35,845 nt of DNA from Planctomycetaceae bacterium (GCA_011525755.1 WYBS01000012.1:1-35845); one strand, 5' to 3'. Counted from the stretch's first letter, positions 1 to 7,959 are shown. The notes: generated by a model not told the origin, from the sequence alone. Made by a program: numbers and translations.

Positions 1-40
1 ATTATGAGTCCGCTGCTCTATCCGGTTGAGCTACGGCCCC
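1..40 (-). tRNA. tRNA-Met (CAT), 5' part only
   Basis: Read on the minus strand from position 40, the sequence folds as the first half of a tRNA: acceptor strand GGGGCCG, T8-A9, D stem GCTC/GAGC, anticodon stem GCGGA and loop CTCATAA with anticodon CAT. The 3' half lies outside the window. CAT could be elongator Met or, if C34 is modified to lysidine, Ile2. The initiator tRNA is less likely because the first residues would pair normally. Identity is therefore probable, not certain. Confidence 0.85.
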
Positions 41-51
41 CTGTTCGCGCA

Positions 52-57
52 ACCTTA
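52..57 (-). promoter_or_regulatory. possible -10 box of the tRNA gene
   Basis: TAAGGT on the minus strand lies 11 nt before the tRNA 5' end, a plausible distance for a -10 element. No convincing -35 box is visible, so support is weak. Confidence 0.3.
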
Positions 58-156
58 CCACAGGCAAAGACTTAGGGCGAGAGGGGACCTCGGCGCCGAC
101 CCCGCCGGGAACGCCCTGATGCGCTCGGTGATGCGCTTCTTTTGAGAGACCGGACG

Positions 157-1305
157 TTACGGCCGGTGCTCGTAGCGCCGAACGGTCCCATCCTCGCAGC
201 CGACCGAGATCGCTCGCCCGCGAACGGCCAGCGCGAGGGGCTTGCTTCCGACGTCGATCTCGTCGAGGAGGGTCCTGCTCTGCAGGCTCCAGATGGTCAA
301 GGTGCTCGCCTCCGGAATAGTGCAGATCGCCGAGGCTCGGTCTTCGGTTGCCGCGACTCGACCGCTCGGCCCCTTGATGGAGGCGACTTCTTCCCACGTA
401 CTCGTGTCCCAGACGTGCAGCGTGCCTTCCGAGATCGCCAGGAGGCTTCCGTTGGAGGTGGCCGTGACATGCGTCGCGGGGTGCTCCAAGCCGGTCAGGC
501 GCTTGATGAGACGGCCGGACCTAGTGTCGATGATCTGCAGTGGATCGAAGCCGACCGCCCCTGCGACCCACGAACCATCGGGAGCGACTGCAAGCTGACT
601 TGCCATATGGCCGCTGCCGCCGATCGGGGCCTTGGGACCAATCCGTATCGCCGGCGGCTCGCCGAACAACGTACGAGCCCTCTCTCCGGTGGCGGGATCC
701 CAGACATCGATACCGATGGGTTGCCCGGTCGCATACAGGGAGGACCCGTCCGGGCTAAAGGCGAGATCAAAGAGCTTCGTAGACAGCTTCCTCGGGATCC
801 TGCGCGTCTCGCGACCTGTCCACGGGTCCCAGAGCACGGTGTCGGCCCGACCGGCCGACGCTACACGGTGGCCGTCTGGACTCCACGCCACGGTCACGAC
901 GCGGCCGCTGTGCGCGTCGAACGTCCGGACGAGCCTCGATGCCCCGGAACTGATGTCCCAGACGCGGAGGGAGCCGTACTCGTACCCGGCGACGAGCGTG
1001 GTGCCGTCTGGACTCACGCATACGGCACAGGCTTCATCCCTAGAGTCCCGCGCCTCCCCCAGGACCTCGACCAGAGCCAGATGACCGCCCTGCGACACGG
1101 CGAGGGCAGTTCCCTTCGGGGCCGCCTCAGCGTGTGGCTCCACGGCAGCCGAGCCGCCGGGTGAAGCCGGTGCGAGGCTCTCCTCTTCGCCCTGATGCGG
1201 TTCTGCCCGCGGCCAGATCGCTCGGCGCGATGCCCATGCTGCCAAGACCGCGACTCCGAGCGCGGCAAACACGGCAAGGGGGCGCAGGACGCGGCGCGCC
1301 GGCAC
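157..1305 (-). CDS. membrane-anchored WD40-repeat protein
   Basis: 382-aa protein. Residues 9-27 form a hydrophobic helix after MPARRVLRP, followed by a Pro/Ala/Glu-rich linker to about residue 65, then a beta-propeller. WD-type blades show the pattern SPDG followed by VWD or IWS (for example SPDGTTLVAG...LRVWD, SPDGHRVASAG...VLWD, SPDGSSLYATG...IDVWD, LHVWD, LTIWS). About seven blades can be counted, enough for one closed propeller. It is probably anchored in the inner membrane with the propeller outside the cytoplasm, acting as a protein-binding scaffold; no partner is evident. The GTG start at 1303-1305 is chosen because it precedes the hydrophobic helix and has a TAGAAT box 6 nt upstream. 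The gene is monocistronic and ends about 115 bp before the tRNA. Specific function unknown. Confidence 0.85.
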   Translation of the reverse strand: MPARRVLRPLAVFAALGVAVLAAWASRRAIWPRAEPHQGEEESLAPASPGGSAAVEPHAEAAPKGTALAVSQGGHLALVEVLGEARDSRDEACAVCVSPDGTTLVAGYEYGSLRVWDISSGASRLVRTFDAHSGRVVTVAWSPDGHRVASAGRADTVLWDPWTGRETRRIPRKLSTKLFDLAFSPDGSSLYATGQPIGIDVWDPATGERARTLFGEPPAIRIGPKAPIGGSGHMASQLAVAPDGSWVAGAVGFDPLQIIDTRSGRLIKRLTGLEHPATHVTATSNGSLLAISEGTLHVWDTSTWEEVASIKGPSGRVAATEDRASAICTIPEASTLTIWSLQSRTLLDEIDVGSKPLALAVRGRAISVGCEDGTVRRYEHRP

Positions 1306-1311
1306 GCCGTG

Positions 1312-1317
1312 ATTCTA
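1312..1317 (-). promoter_or_regulatory. -10-like box, likely leaderless start
   Basis: TAGAAT followed by C, with 6 nt between the box and the GTG start of the WD40 gene. No Shine-Dalgarno sequence could fit in between. Confidence 0.5.
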
Positions 1318-1417
1318 TCGCGGCGGCACATGGCACGGCCGCAGTAGCATGATGGCGGTGCCCCTCCTCCTGAAGTTCCTCGGATGCGCGGTCTGCGCCG
1401 GTCTACGATGAGGACGC

Positions 1418-1702
1418 ATGTCGCACGGTGATGCCGCTCAGACCAGAGACTGGCCGAGGCGCGTCGGCTTGGTCGTCGTTACACTCACGTCGCTGGTCGT
1501 TGTCGCCGGCATCGTGACGGGGGCACGCAGCGGGAGGCTCGTCGGTTCACCAGGGTGGGGTGCGATCGTTCTCCCGATGCTTGTGCTCTCGCAGTTCCTC
1601 GGCCTGCGCCGGAACTCTCCTGGTCCGTCGTGGCTCATCGGGCTGATAGGCGCGCCGGCTGCCCTCGTGGCCGCGTTCTACTGGCTCTTGGCCATCGCAT
1701 AG
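1418..1702 (+). CDS. small three-helix membrane protein
   Basis: 94-aa protein of unknown family. Three hydrophobic segments can be seen at about residues 17-36, 47-63 and 71-93, separated by short basic or polar loops, so it is an integral inner-membrane protein with little outside the bilayer. ATG 1418 follows TACGAT by 8 nt; the spacer contains GAGG, so either a leaderless or a short-leader start is possible. It is divergent from the WD40 gene and followed by a GC-rich spacer holding one copy of a duplicated 22-nt intergenic segment (1717-1738). No function can be assigned. It is accepted as a gene because of its start context and coherent membrane topology. Confidence 0.6.
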   Translation: MSHGDAAQTRDWPRRVGLVVVTLTSLVVVAGIVTGARSGRLVGSPGWGAIVLPMLVLSQFLGLRRNSPGPSWLIGLIGAPAALVAAFYWLLAIA

Positions 1703-1716
1703 CCAGTTGGCTGCCT

Positions 1717-1738
1717 CTCGCCGCCGCGGGCTCGGGGG
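1717..1738 (+). repeat. duplicated 22-nt intergenic segment, copy 1
   Basis: Identical to 3114-3135 and beginning CTCGCCGCCGCGGGCTCGGG. Each copy lies shortly downstream of a stop codon (15 nt after the 94-aa gene, 44 nt after the 396-aa gene) and upstream of the next gene. Confidence 0.7.
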
Positions 1739-1879
1739 CGGCGCAACCCGTCCACGACCAATGGGTTAGGGCCCGTGGAGGCGGTTCGCGCTCGGGCGTC
1801 GGAAGCGTGCGGTGCACTTCCTGGCGGACCTCTGCTACCGTCGTCGGTTGTGGCACGCAGCGAGTCGCAGGGTCGGTCC

Positions 1880-3070
1880 ATGGGACGCGCTCCGACTCTC
1901 GTCGTGGGCCTCATCGCGGGCCTCGGCGTCGGCTACGCGCTGTGGGGCGCGAGGCCGTCGGAGACCCGCGAGCGGGAGAGGGCCCCTACGCGCAACGGCG
2001 TAACGACGAGGGATGAACCGGCACCCACTGCGATCACGCCCCCGGCCCCCCCCCTGATCGACGTCCTTGGCGCCGGGAGCGCGACGGAGATCGATGCCGC
2101 GGCCGGCGCCGGCGCCTTCGGGACGGCGGAGGTCGATGTCCTTCTCAACCGCCTTGGCACGGCGATCGAGAACGGCGACGCCGCGCTGTTCCTTGCCCTG
2201 GTGCGCGCGCTCGGGAGGTCCCGCGACCCCCGTGCCCACGCCCGCCTCGTCGAGGTGATGGCCGACGTGTCCACTCCTCTTCCTGACGCAGCGTCGTATG
2301 CATTCGCGCAGGCGCTGCTCGATAGCGGGGTGCCCGGAGTCCTGGCGGCGGCGCGCAGGCGTTTCGAGGCGTCGGTGCCGGGCCCCTCCTCGTCCGCGTG
2401 GCTGCAGCTCGTGGCGGCCCACGGCGGGGCGGAGGACATCGACTGGCTCCTCGGTGCCGTCCCCGATCGCAACGCGGCGGTTTCCTACGTTGCGTTTGCG
2501 AAGAACCCGGTCGCGGCTGCCGCCTTCGAGAAGCTGCTGCGGGCGCACCCGAACGACGCGGATGCCCTGCGCTGGTTGCCGGGGCACGGCTCCACGCGCC
2601 CGGCCGAGTGCTATGCGCTTGCAATGGAGATCCTCGGCCGGCGCACGGAGAGCTCGGGGCCGCCCGACTACTCCCTGCTCATCGCGTTGGGCCAGACGGT
2701 CGAACCCGGCCGGCTCGCCGAGCTGCGGCCGTTCCTCGACTCGATGTCCGGTGCCAAGGACCGCTTTCCCGCCCTTGTCGTCGTCGATGCGATCCGCCGT
2801 CGCGGCCTTGACACCGGGATGTTCGCCGCCGTCATCGAGGCGCCGACCCTGGCCCTCGAGACCTTCGACCCGAGCAAGGACGCCGTGCTCGTCGGGGATG
2901 CGGCTGGCGCCATCCAACGCTACCGCGTGACGTGGTCGGAGCGGACCGCCCGGGCGCTCGAGATGGCGGCGAACCGTTTTCGTTCCGACGGGACGCAGAA
3001 GCGCCTGGTCGATAGTCTCGACCAGATCGCGGGCGAGGTGCGCGCCTACCTCACCTCGCACTGGAAGTGA
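1880..3070 (+). CDS. membrane-anchored helical-repeat protein (HEAT-like)
   Basis: 396 aa from the ATG at 1880. An earlier start at 1775 is possible, but it would put 35 residues before the hydrophobic helix. Residues 5-21 (LVVGLIAGLGVGYALWG) form one transmembrane anchor, followed by a charged, Pro-rich linker (25-58). The rest is rich in Ala, Leu and Arg with paired amphipathic helices (for example around RDPRAHARLVEVMADV and GAEDIDWLLGAVPDRNAAVSYV), the look of an alpha-solenoid of the HEAT or Sel1 kind. There are no catalytic motifs or cysteine clusters. The likely topology is cytoplasmic N-terminus with a periplasmic solenoid. Similar anchored solenoids occur elsewhere in this window (18058-18987). 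Function unknown; a scaffold role is an inference. Confidence 0.75.
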   Translation: MGRAPTLVVGLIAGLGVGYALWGARPSETRERERAPTRNGVTTRDEPAPTAITPPAPPLIDVLGAGSATEIDAAAGAGAFGTAEVDVLLNRLGTAIENGDAALFLALVRALGRSRDPRAHARLVEVMADVSTPLPDAASYAFAQALLDSGVPGVLAAARRRFEASVPGPSSSAWLQLVAAHGGAEDIDWLLGAVPDRNAAVSYVAFAKNPVAAAAFEKLLRAHPNDADALRWLPGHGSTRPAECYALAMEILGRRTESSGPPDYSLLIALGQTVEPGRLAELRPFLDSMSGAKDRFPALVVVDAIRRRGLDTGMFAAVIEAPTLALETFDPSKDAVLVGDAAGAIQRYRVTWSERTARALEMAANRFRSDGTQKRLVDSLDQIAGEVRAYLTSHWK

Positions 3071-3113
3071 CCTGAGCCCGTGAGCGGAGCCTCGGGCACA
3101 CGTGCAACATCCC

Positions 3114-3135
3114 CTCGCCGCCGCGGGCTCGGGGG
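3114..3135 (+). repeat. duplicated 22-nt intergenic segment, copy 2
   Basis: Same 22 bases as 1717-1738, here between the 396-aa solenoid gene and the next small membrane protein. Confidence 0.7.
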
Positions 3136-3202
3136 GCGGGTGCGGCCCACTCCGGCGGATTCCTCAGGACCGTGGTCCGAGGGAGGTGGACAATCGAAGC
3201 GG

Positions 3203-3754
3203 ATGGACGAGCCCGGCGCAGGAATCCTCTTCGGCATCTTCATCGGCGTCGTCGGTGGCTTGGTCGTCTACGTCGTCACCCTCGTCCACCATCGCGGGCG
3301 CGTCCGCGGCCACGTGCGACTCTGGATCGCCGATGTCTGCGAGGCACTTCCCGTCGTGCGCGGGCAGCTCGAGGAGCTCGGTCCGGCGGCGAGCAAGGAG
3401 GATGGCGCACGATTCCTGATGCGGCGCGCCGAAGAGGGCAAACCGTGGCTTGCGTACATCCGAGGGTACACACCAGACGTGGAGCCCTTCCTGCTCAACC
3501 ATCCGTTGGCGATCGAGCCTTTGCTGGGCGACGGTATCCTGCGGTTGGTCCAGTGCCTCAAGATCATCGAGCAGGGTGCCGCCACGATGCGGACCTGGCG
3601 CGACACCTTCGCGATCCAGCCGGAGTACAGCGTGACCGTCTATGGTGAGGCTCAGGACGTCTACGCCTCGATCTTCAGCAACCTTGCCGAGGCGGAGCGG
3701 GTAGCGACGATACTTGAGAAGGCAACGAGGGAGTGGGTGCGACACGTCCGCTGA
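3203..3754 (+). CDS. single-pass membrane protein, unknown
   Basis: 183 aa from ATG 3203. A reading frame open further upstream gives a basic, Pro/Gly-rich N-terminus that looks non-coding. After MDEPGAG comes one long hydrophobic helix (GILFGIFIGVVGGLVVYVVTLV, residues about 8-29), then HHRGR and a soluble, mostly helical domain of about 150 residues. The start is preceded by GGGAGG at 3181-3186 and by GACAAT 8 nt upstream. It ends 5 nt before the next small gene and probably forms a short transcription unit with it and the PIN-like gene. No family is recognised. Confidence 0.65.
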   Translation: MDEPGAGILFGIFIGVVGGLVVYVVTLVHHRGRVRGHVRLWIADVCEALPVVRGQLEELGPAASKEDGARFLMRRAEEGKPWLAYIRGYTPDVEPFLLNHPLAIEPLLGDGILRLVQCLKIIEQGAATMRTWRDTFAIQPEYSVTVYGEAQDVYASIFSNLAEAERVATILEKATREWVRHVR

Positions 3755-3759
3755 GAACG

Positions 3760-4026
3760 ATGGCGAACAGGCAGAACAACCCGGAGTGGAGGTCCGAGAA
3801 GCCCGACGAGGCGGGCATCTGGCACTATCGACCCGCGGACGAGCCGGGAGCCGACTTCATCCCGGTTGAGTGCGTCCCGGCCCAGAGGCCCTTCGTGATC
3901 TACCACGAGGGGATGAAGGTCCGCCTGCTGGACGACCCGCACTTCGAGGGCCGCGAGTGGCGCGGGCCGACCGCGAAGCGGCGCAAGGGCGGCGGCTGGT
4001 ATCTCGTAGACCTCGAACGCGCATGA
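3760..4026 (+). CDS. small soluble protein, unknown
   Basis: 88 aa from ATG 3760, just after the previous stop. An upstream in-frame start at 3733 would overlap the previous gene. The sequence is hydrophilic and rich in aromatic and charged residues, with segments EAGIWHYRP and GGGWYLVDLE that look like beta-strands. Its stop overlaps the ATG of the PIN-like gene (ATGA), so the two are translationally coupled. A small gene coupled to a PIN-domain gene invites an antitoxin reading, but no DNA-binding motif is visible and the protein does not match a known antitoxin. Function unknown. Confidence 0.6.
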   Translation: MANRQNNPEWRSEKPDEAGIWHYRPADEPGADFIPVECVPAQRPFVIYHEGMKVRLLDDPHFEGREWRGPTAKRRKGGGWYLVDLERA

Positions 4027-4889
4027 CGCCATCCGTCCATGCCGCTTCGACTGCCCGCGTGCGGGTCTACCTCGACACGAGCGCGTGGAGCGCGCTACAC
4101 GACGGGCACGTCTCGAAGGCACGCTTCGCCAGCATCGAGATCCTGTTCTCGTCGTGCAACCTCGACGAGTTCGTGCTCGCGAGTCCGCACCGCGCGCGTG
4201 AGTTCGCCAGATACGCATGGTCCGTATCGAACAGGAAGAAGCTCCTCGACCACCTCGAGATGACCGCCAAGGAGGTCAGCGCCTACCGACGGGGGGTGGC
4301 GCTGGCCGAGTTCCACGACCTCGCCGATCCGTCGTTCTTCGAGGCATGGGCTGCCGTACGCACCACGGGGCTGACGCACGACATGCGGGGCCAGATGAAG
4401 GCGAGAATCGAACACGCGAAGCTGCTCTTCCGCGACTGGCTCGGGGGAGTGCGGGCGCGCTTCAAGCCGTGGTTCGACCTCGCGCGGGATGAGGATGCCG
4501 ACGTCGCATGGGACCGGCACCTCCGGGAGCTCGAAGAGGAGGGGTACATCGGCGAGATGCTGGAGATGATCCTCCGGGCTGAGGGCCTCGGAGCGGAGTT
4601 CAGTCGTGACCTCCAGTACCGCAAGTTGGCCGCGCACCTCACGGGCACCGGCGACTACGAGGTGCGGCGCATGGGCAAGGTCATCCTCGGCCTCCCCACG
4701 GTGGAGGGGGCGGAGGAGATCGGGCTCGCCGACGGGACACTCTTCGTGGCGCCGCCGGGCAAGCTCTCGAAGTTCCTCGGCGTGTCCAGGAAGTCCGCCC
4801 GGCAGGCGTCCCACTTGTCGATCGGGATCCAGACGACATCGGACTCGGTGCGGACGTTGAGGTGGAGGCGGCGGAAGGTGTTCTGGTAG
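4023..4889 (+). CDS. PIN-like domain protein, C-terminus replaced by rearrangement
   Basis: 288 aa. The segment VRVYLDTSAWSALHDG at residues 12-27 is the first beta-strand and first acidic residue of a PIN-type nuclease fold, with CNLDEF at about 46-51 as a possible second acidic site. A long helical domain follows. PIN nucleases cleave RNA and often act as toxins; that role is inferred here. The start overlaps the upstream small gene by ATGA. The last 35 or so residues (from about 4785) are the antisense of a real phage terminase gene, so the original C-terminus has been lost and the present tail, including the basic run RWRRRK, is read from foreign sequence. Whether the protein still works is unknown. 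Confidence 0.65.
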   Translation: MTPSVHAASTARVRVYLDTSAWSALHDGHVSKARFASIEILFSSCNLDEFVLASPHRAREFARYAWSVSNRKKLLDHLEMTAKEVSAYRRGVALAEFHDLADPSFFEAWAAVRTTGLTHDMRGQMKARIEHAKLLFRDWLGGVRARFKPWFDLARDEDADVAWDRHLRELEEEGYIGEMLEMILRAEGLGAEFSRDLQYRKLAAHLTGTGDYEVRRMGKVILGLPTVEGAEEIGLADGTLFVAPPGKLSKFLGVSRKSARQASHLSIGIQTTSDSVRTLRWRRRKVFW

Positions 4890-5782
4890 CCGGGCTGCTC
4901 CTTGGCGCGCGCGCACTCCCGCTCGAGGTACTCCACGGAGAGCGAGACGCCGAGGTTCGGGTTCACGCGCGCCCAGACCTGCGGGTCGGCCCAGTCGTCG
5001 GTGGGCGACGCCTCGTAGATCACCGGGAGGAAGGCAGGGTCCTCGATCACGCCGTCCCGGACCTTCGTCGCGTACGCGTGCTTCTCGTTGCAGATGGACT
5101 CGCGGGCGAAGTCGGCGGTCGTGAGGTAGACGACGAGGGGCTGCCGGCGCGCGCCCGTGGAGGTGACGAGCACGTCCACGAGCTCGCGGTCCTGCTGCGC
5201 GTGGAGCTCGTCCACGATCACGCAATGGGAGTTGTAGCCGTGCTTCGTGTTCGCGTCGGCGCTGATCGCCTTGAAGCTCGAGCCCATGGACTCGATGACG
5301 ATGGAGTTCTGGTAGACGGTGCAGCTGTCGGAGAGGAGGGGATTCGCGAGCACCTGGCGCTTCGCCACGTCCCAGATCAGCTTCGCCTGTTCGCGTTCGG
5401 ACGCGGCCACGTAGATCTCGCTGCCCGGCTCCCCGTCGCAGAAGAGCATGTAGAGGGCGAGCCCGGAGGCGGTCAGGGACTTCCCCTGCTTCCGGGGGAG
5501 GTAGATCAATGCCTCCCGGTAGCGGCGGGTGCGGTTCGGGCGCTTCCACCCGAAGAGGTTCCCGACGATCGCCTGCTCCCACGGGGCGAGGACGAAGGGC
5601 TTCCCGGCCCACTCGCCCTTCACGTGGACGAGCATCTCGGCGAAGAAGCCTACGGCGCGGTCGGCGGCCGAGGCGTCGAACGTGCACTCCCCGGCCGTCG
5701 CCCACGGGTCGTAGCCCGGAACGAGGCGGAGGGTCTTCGGCCAATCAACCGCCGACGCGGAGGTAGCGGCTCCGGAGGTCAT
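4655..5782 (-). pseudogene. phage terminase large subunit, 3'-truncated
   Basis: Large terminase of the HK97-like (Terminase_1) family, the DNA-packaging motor of tailed phages. The 375-aa frame has the ATPase parts: Walker A LPRKQGKS at residues 95-102, Walker B CVIVDELH at 187-194, and the family-typical TKHGY before it. The true homology runs to about residue 332 (WIPIDKWDACRADFL). After that the frame is out-of-context sequence antisense to the PIN-like gene. The C-terminal nuclease domain, normally another 200 or so residues, is missing, so packaging cannot work. The start overlaps the small terminase gene by 38 bp, the normal arrangement. This is a remnant. Confidence 0.85.
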
Positions 5783-6230
5783 CCTGCGGGGCCTCCTGTT
5801 GCGGCGCGGAGAGGCGTGCGCGGGCCGCGGGGGTCATGCCGAAGTGCTGCTCGAGACGGAGGAGCTGCTCGGAGAGGTTGGCGGCGATCCTGGCCTGCGG
5901 GTACGCCTTCACGCCGGTGGCCTTGCCGAAGGCGTCCTTCTGGAGATACGTGTCCCCGTTCTGGGCGAGGAAGTCCTCCGCCTTCCTCCACCGGCTCCAG
6001 AGCTGGCAGTACCGGGCGAGGGCGTTCCCATCGATCTTGGCGAGCACCCCCATCCGGTCGAGCTGGGGGACGAGCCGCGCCCACGCCTCCCTGGCCTTCG
6101 CGTCGAGCCAGCGGGGGCAGCGGGGCCTGCTGCGTTCCGGACGGGGCTCGTCCGGGTTGCGGTTGGCGCGCCAGGAGCCGCGCATCGCGAGGACCGGCGT
6201 GGGGGTCGGGGGAGGGCCTCGCTCGCCCAT
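5745..6230 (-). CDS. phage terminase small subunit, P27 family
   Basis: 161 aa. Features typical of the P27 small terminase family are visible: a Pro/Arg-rich N-terminus, WLDAKAREAWARLVPQL, the GVLAKIDGNALARYCQLW helix, a central ATGVKAYPQARIAANL, and LLRLEQHFGMTPAARARL. Small terminases recognise the phage packaging site and hand DNA to the large subunit. It directly precedes and overlaps the large terminase gene in the same direction. The frame looks intact. ATG 6230 is preceded by TAAAAT at 6 nt, so it may be transcribed from its own leaderless promoter rather than from the lost phage late operon. Confidence 0.88.
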   Translation of the reverse strand: MGERGPPPTPTPVLAMRGSWRANRNPDEPRPERSRPRCPRWLDAKAREAWARLVPQLDRMGVLAKIDGNALARYCQLWSRWRKAEDFLAQNGDTYLQKDAFGKATGVKAYPQARIAANLSEQLLRLEQHFGMTPAARARLSAPQQEAPQDDLRSRYLRVGG

Positions 6231-6236
6231 AAGCGT

Positions 6237-6242
6237 ATTTTA
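6237..6242 (-). promoter_or_regulatory. -10-like box before terminase small subunit
   Basis: TAAAAT on the minus strand, 6 nt from the ATG. It lies in one of the few AT-rich stretches of the window. Confidence 0.45.
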
Positions 6243-6259
6243 TCGCGCTTGGCGGACGA

Positions 6260-6802
6260 TCAACGGGCGGGCGTGCTGGGCGGGAACCACCTCGGGTGCG
6301 CGATCTCGACTCCGTAGGCGGCCTTGAGCCCGTTGCGCACGCCTTGCTGCCGGTCAGAGAGCCATGACAGTTCGTGGAACTGGGCGGAAGGCGTACAGGC
6401 CCCGGCAGGGCGCGGGTCCGGCTTTGCTCTCAGCTCCCGCGTCTCCCTCTGGAGGTCCGTGAAGGCTTCCCATAGGTCCGGGAGGGGCCATGACTCCTCG
6501 TATGTCACGAGTTCTTCCACGATCTCCCGCTCCTCGGACGGCACCTCGGCCTTGATGAACGGCAGGATCTGGTGGCCCAACTCCGCGAGGCGGATGTCTA
6601 TCTCCTTGAGGCGATCTGACAACTGCGGACTCCAAGCTCCATCCAGATTCCGTCGCTCCAGGCGCGAATGCTCCGCGAGGAGTGCTCGCGCCTCGGCCTC
6701 CAGCCCCGCCAGCCGGTCTGCCGGATCAGTCGGGCGTGACTCCTGATCACCACAGCACGCGAGCCAGGAGACGATGAGTGGCGCGACGAGCCGGCGGGCC
6801 AT
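6260..6802 (-). CDS. lipoprotein of unknown function
   Basis: 180 aa. The N-terminus MARRLVAPLIVSWLACCGDQ is a type II signal peptide with lipobox LAC-C, so the mature protein is lipid-anchored. The body is highly helical and charged: EAEARALLAEHSRLERR, DRLKEIDIRLAELGHQIL and DLWEAFTDLQRETRELR suggest a coiled-coil bundle. A shorter upstream context with no hydrophobic residues rules out the longer frame. It sits among phage genes (between the small terminase and a DNA-binding protein) but shows no phage signature. It could be a host gene stranded in the remnant or a lipoprotein cargo gene of the element. Confidence 0.7.
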   Translation of the reverse strand: MARRLVAPLIVSWLACCGDQESRPTDPADRLAGLEAEARALLAEHSRLERRNLDGAWSPQLSDRLKEIDIRLAELGHQILPFIKAEVPSEEREIVEELVTYEESWPLPDLWEAFTDLQRETRELRAKPDPRPAGACTPSAQFHELSWLSDRQQGVRNGLKAAYGVEIAHPRWFPPSTPAR

Positions 6803-6856
6803 ACACACTCCAACGGTCCCGGCACGGAGGGGTTCGACTTGGCGCTGAGGAGCCGA

Positions 6857-6862
6857 TATCCT
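6857..6862 (+). promoter_or_regulatory. -10-like box, likely leaderless start
   Basis: TATCCT with 6 nt (CCCAGC) before ATG 6869. It fits the TAnnnT box seen before many starts in this window. Confidence 0.4.
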
Positions 6863-6868
6863 CCCAGC

Positions 6869-7213
6869 ATGACGGCAAAGCTCACGATCATGCTCAGCGA
6901 CGAGGTCCTGAAGGCGCTGAAGCAGGCCAAGGCGATCACCGTGGCGCTCGGCAGCAGCGGCCGCTCCGCTCCCGCATCCCGGGCCGCCCCGGCGGCGAAG
7001 GCCAGGGCGACCAACGGCGGGTCCGGTCCCTACCGGGAGGGCTCCCTCCCCGCGAAGCTCCTGGCGTGGGCGGGCAAGCGGAAGTCGTTCGGCGTCCCGG
7101 ACGTGATGAAGGCGTTCAAGATCAAGCGGGGCCACGCCTCGATGCTGATCGCCTACGTCACGAAGGGCGGCGCGGTGAGGCGGGTAGGGCGGGGGGAGTA
7201 CCGGGCGACCTGA
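6869..7213 (+). CDS. small putative winged-helix DNA-binding protein
   Basis: 114 aa. The N-terminus (MTAKLTIMLSDEVLKALKQA) resembles ribbon-helix-helix proteins such as CopG: a short strand followed by a helix. An Ala/Ser-rich linker leads to a C-terminal domain where SFGVPDVMKAFKIKRGHASMLI looks like a helix-turn-helix, followed by a wing (GGAVRRVGRGEYRA). It may therefore bind DNA through two modules. It lies in the phage-like segment on the opposite strand from the terminase genes, possibly as an element regulator. The ATG at 6869 is preferred over an upstream TTG because of the preceding -10-like box. Target unknown. Confidence 0.6.
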   Translation: MTAKLTIMLSDEVLKALKQAKAITVALGSSGRSAPASRAAPAAKARATNGGSGPYREGSLPAKLLAWAGKRKSFGVPDVMKAFKIKRGHASMLIAYVTKGGAVRRVGRGEYRAT

Positions 7214-7259
7214 ACAAACCGGCTGGCAGTGTCGGCGCATGGTCCGGCACAATAGCGGG

Positions 7260-7952
7260 ATGGCCGTTGACGCCTGCCCTGATCCCCTGCCCGAGGATCT
7301 CCAGCGCCTCGCATCCACACTCGCCGCCGCCTGGCTCTCGCATCCGGCGCGCGCGCGGGTCGATCAAGCTACTTGCGATCACTGGCGTACGCTTCTCCGC
7401 CTGTGGACGGAGGACAGATCATTCCCGCTCTACATCCGCAAGGCGGCCGGGAACCGCGGTTCCATCGTCGAGCACGTCTCAGGTCGCCATCTCGTCCCCG
7501 TGGACAACAGCGTGGCCCACTGGGCCTTGGCCCTTGCTCTCATGGGATTGAAGCCGGCACTCTCCGACATCCGACTCTGGATCGATACCGACAGGATCCC
7601 GGTGGCGTTGGCACTGACGAAGTCGGAGAAAGCCCAGGCGGCGTACCGACACCTCCTCAGCAACACGCCGCGCGTGGTGAGCAGCATCGATGCCGTCGAG
7701 ATCGTGCGCGTCGGCGGGAACAGCTATGTGCTCCCGTCGCTAAACGCGCTCGGCTGGAAGGTGTGCCATGTCGAGGCGGTCGGGATCGGGCGCGGTGACA
7801 TCCGAGAGCTCCCGATGGATGTTCTCGCGGCCCACTTCCGGCGCTATCTAGACCCGTCGAACATGTTCCTCGTGCCGAAGACGTGGGCAGGTCTTGGCGA
7901 GATGCCGGAGATGATCGCTGCTGCCCACGCAGAGAAGAACGCGGCGCGCTGA
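7260..7952 (+). CDS. uncharacterised conserved-looking protein
   Basis: 230 aa from ATG 7260; an in-frame GTG at 7239 is an alternative. I do not recognise a named family, but several blocks look constrained: DDRSFPLYIRK-like, GRHLVPVDNSVAHWALALAL, LTKSEKAQAAYRHLL, GWKVCHVEAVGIGRGDI, HFRRYLDPSNMFLVPKTWAGLGE. The mix of D-N-S, A-H-W, C-H and S/P-N-M-F motifs resembles an enzyme or nuclease-like fold, but no catalytic role can be assigned. There is no signal peptide or membrane segment. It is convergent with the 66-aa phage protein and only 7 nt from it, suggesting it was inserted into the phage segment as cargo. Confidence 0.65.
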   Translation: MAVDACPDPLPEDLQRLASTLAAAWLSHPARARVDQATCDHWRTLLRLWTEDRSFPLYIRKAAGNRGSIVEHVSGRHLVPVDNSVAHWALALALMGLKPALSDIRLWIDTDRIPVALALTKSEKAQAAYRHLLSNTPRVVSSIDAVEIVRVGGNSYVLPSLNALGWKVCHVEAVGIGRGDIRELPMDVLAAHFRRYLDPSNMFLVPKTWAGLGEMPEMIAAAHAEKNAAR

Positions 7953-7959
7953 CTTCGGG

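Noticed and set aside
1-160. Attachment site for the phage remnant at the tRNA
   Set aside because: The tRNA is partial and the remnant begins 4 kb away with unrelated genes between; no second copy of the tRNA 3' end can be checked inside the window.
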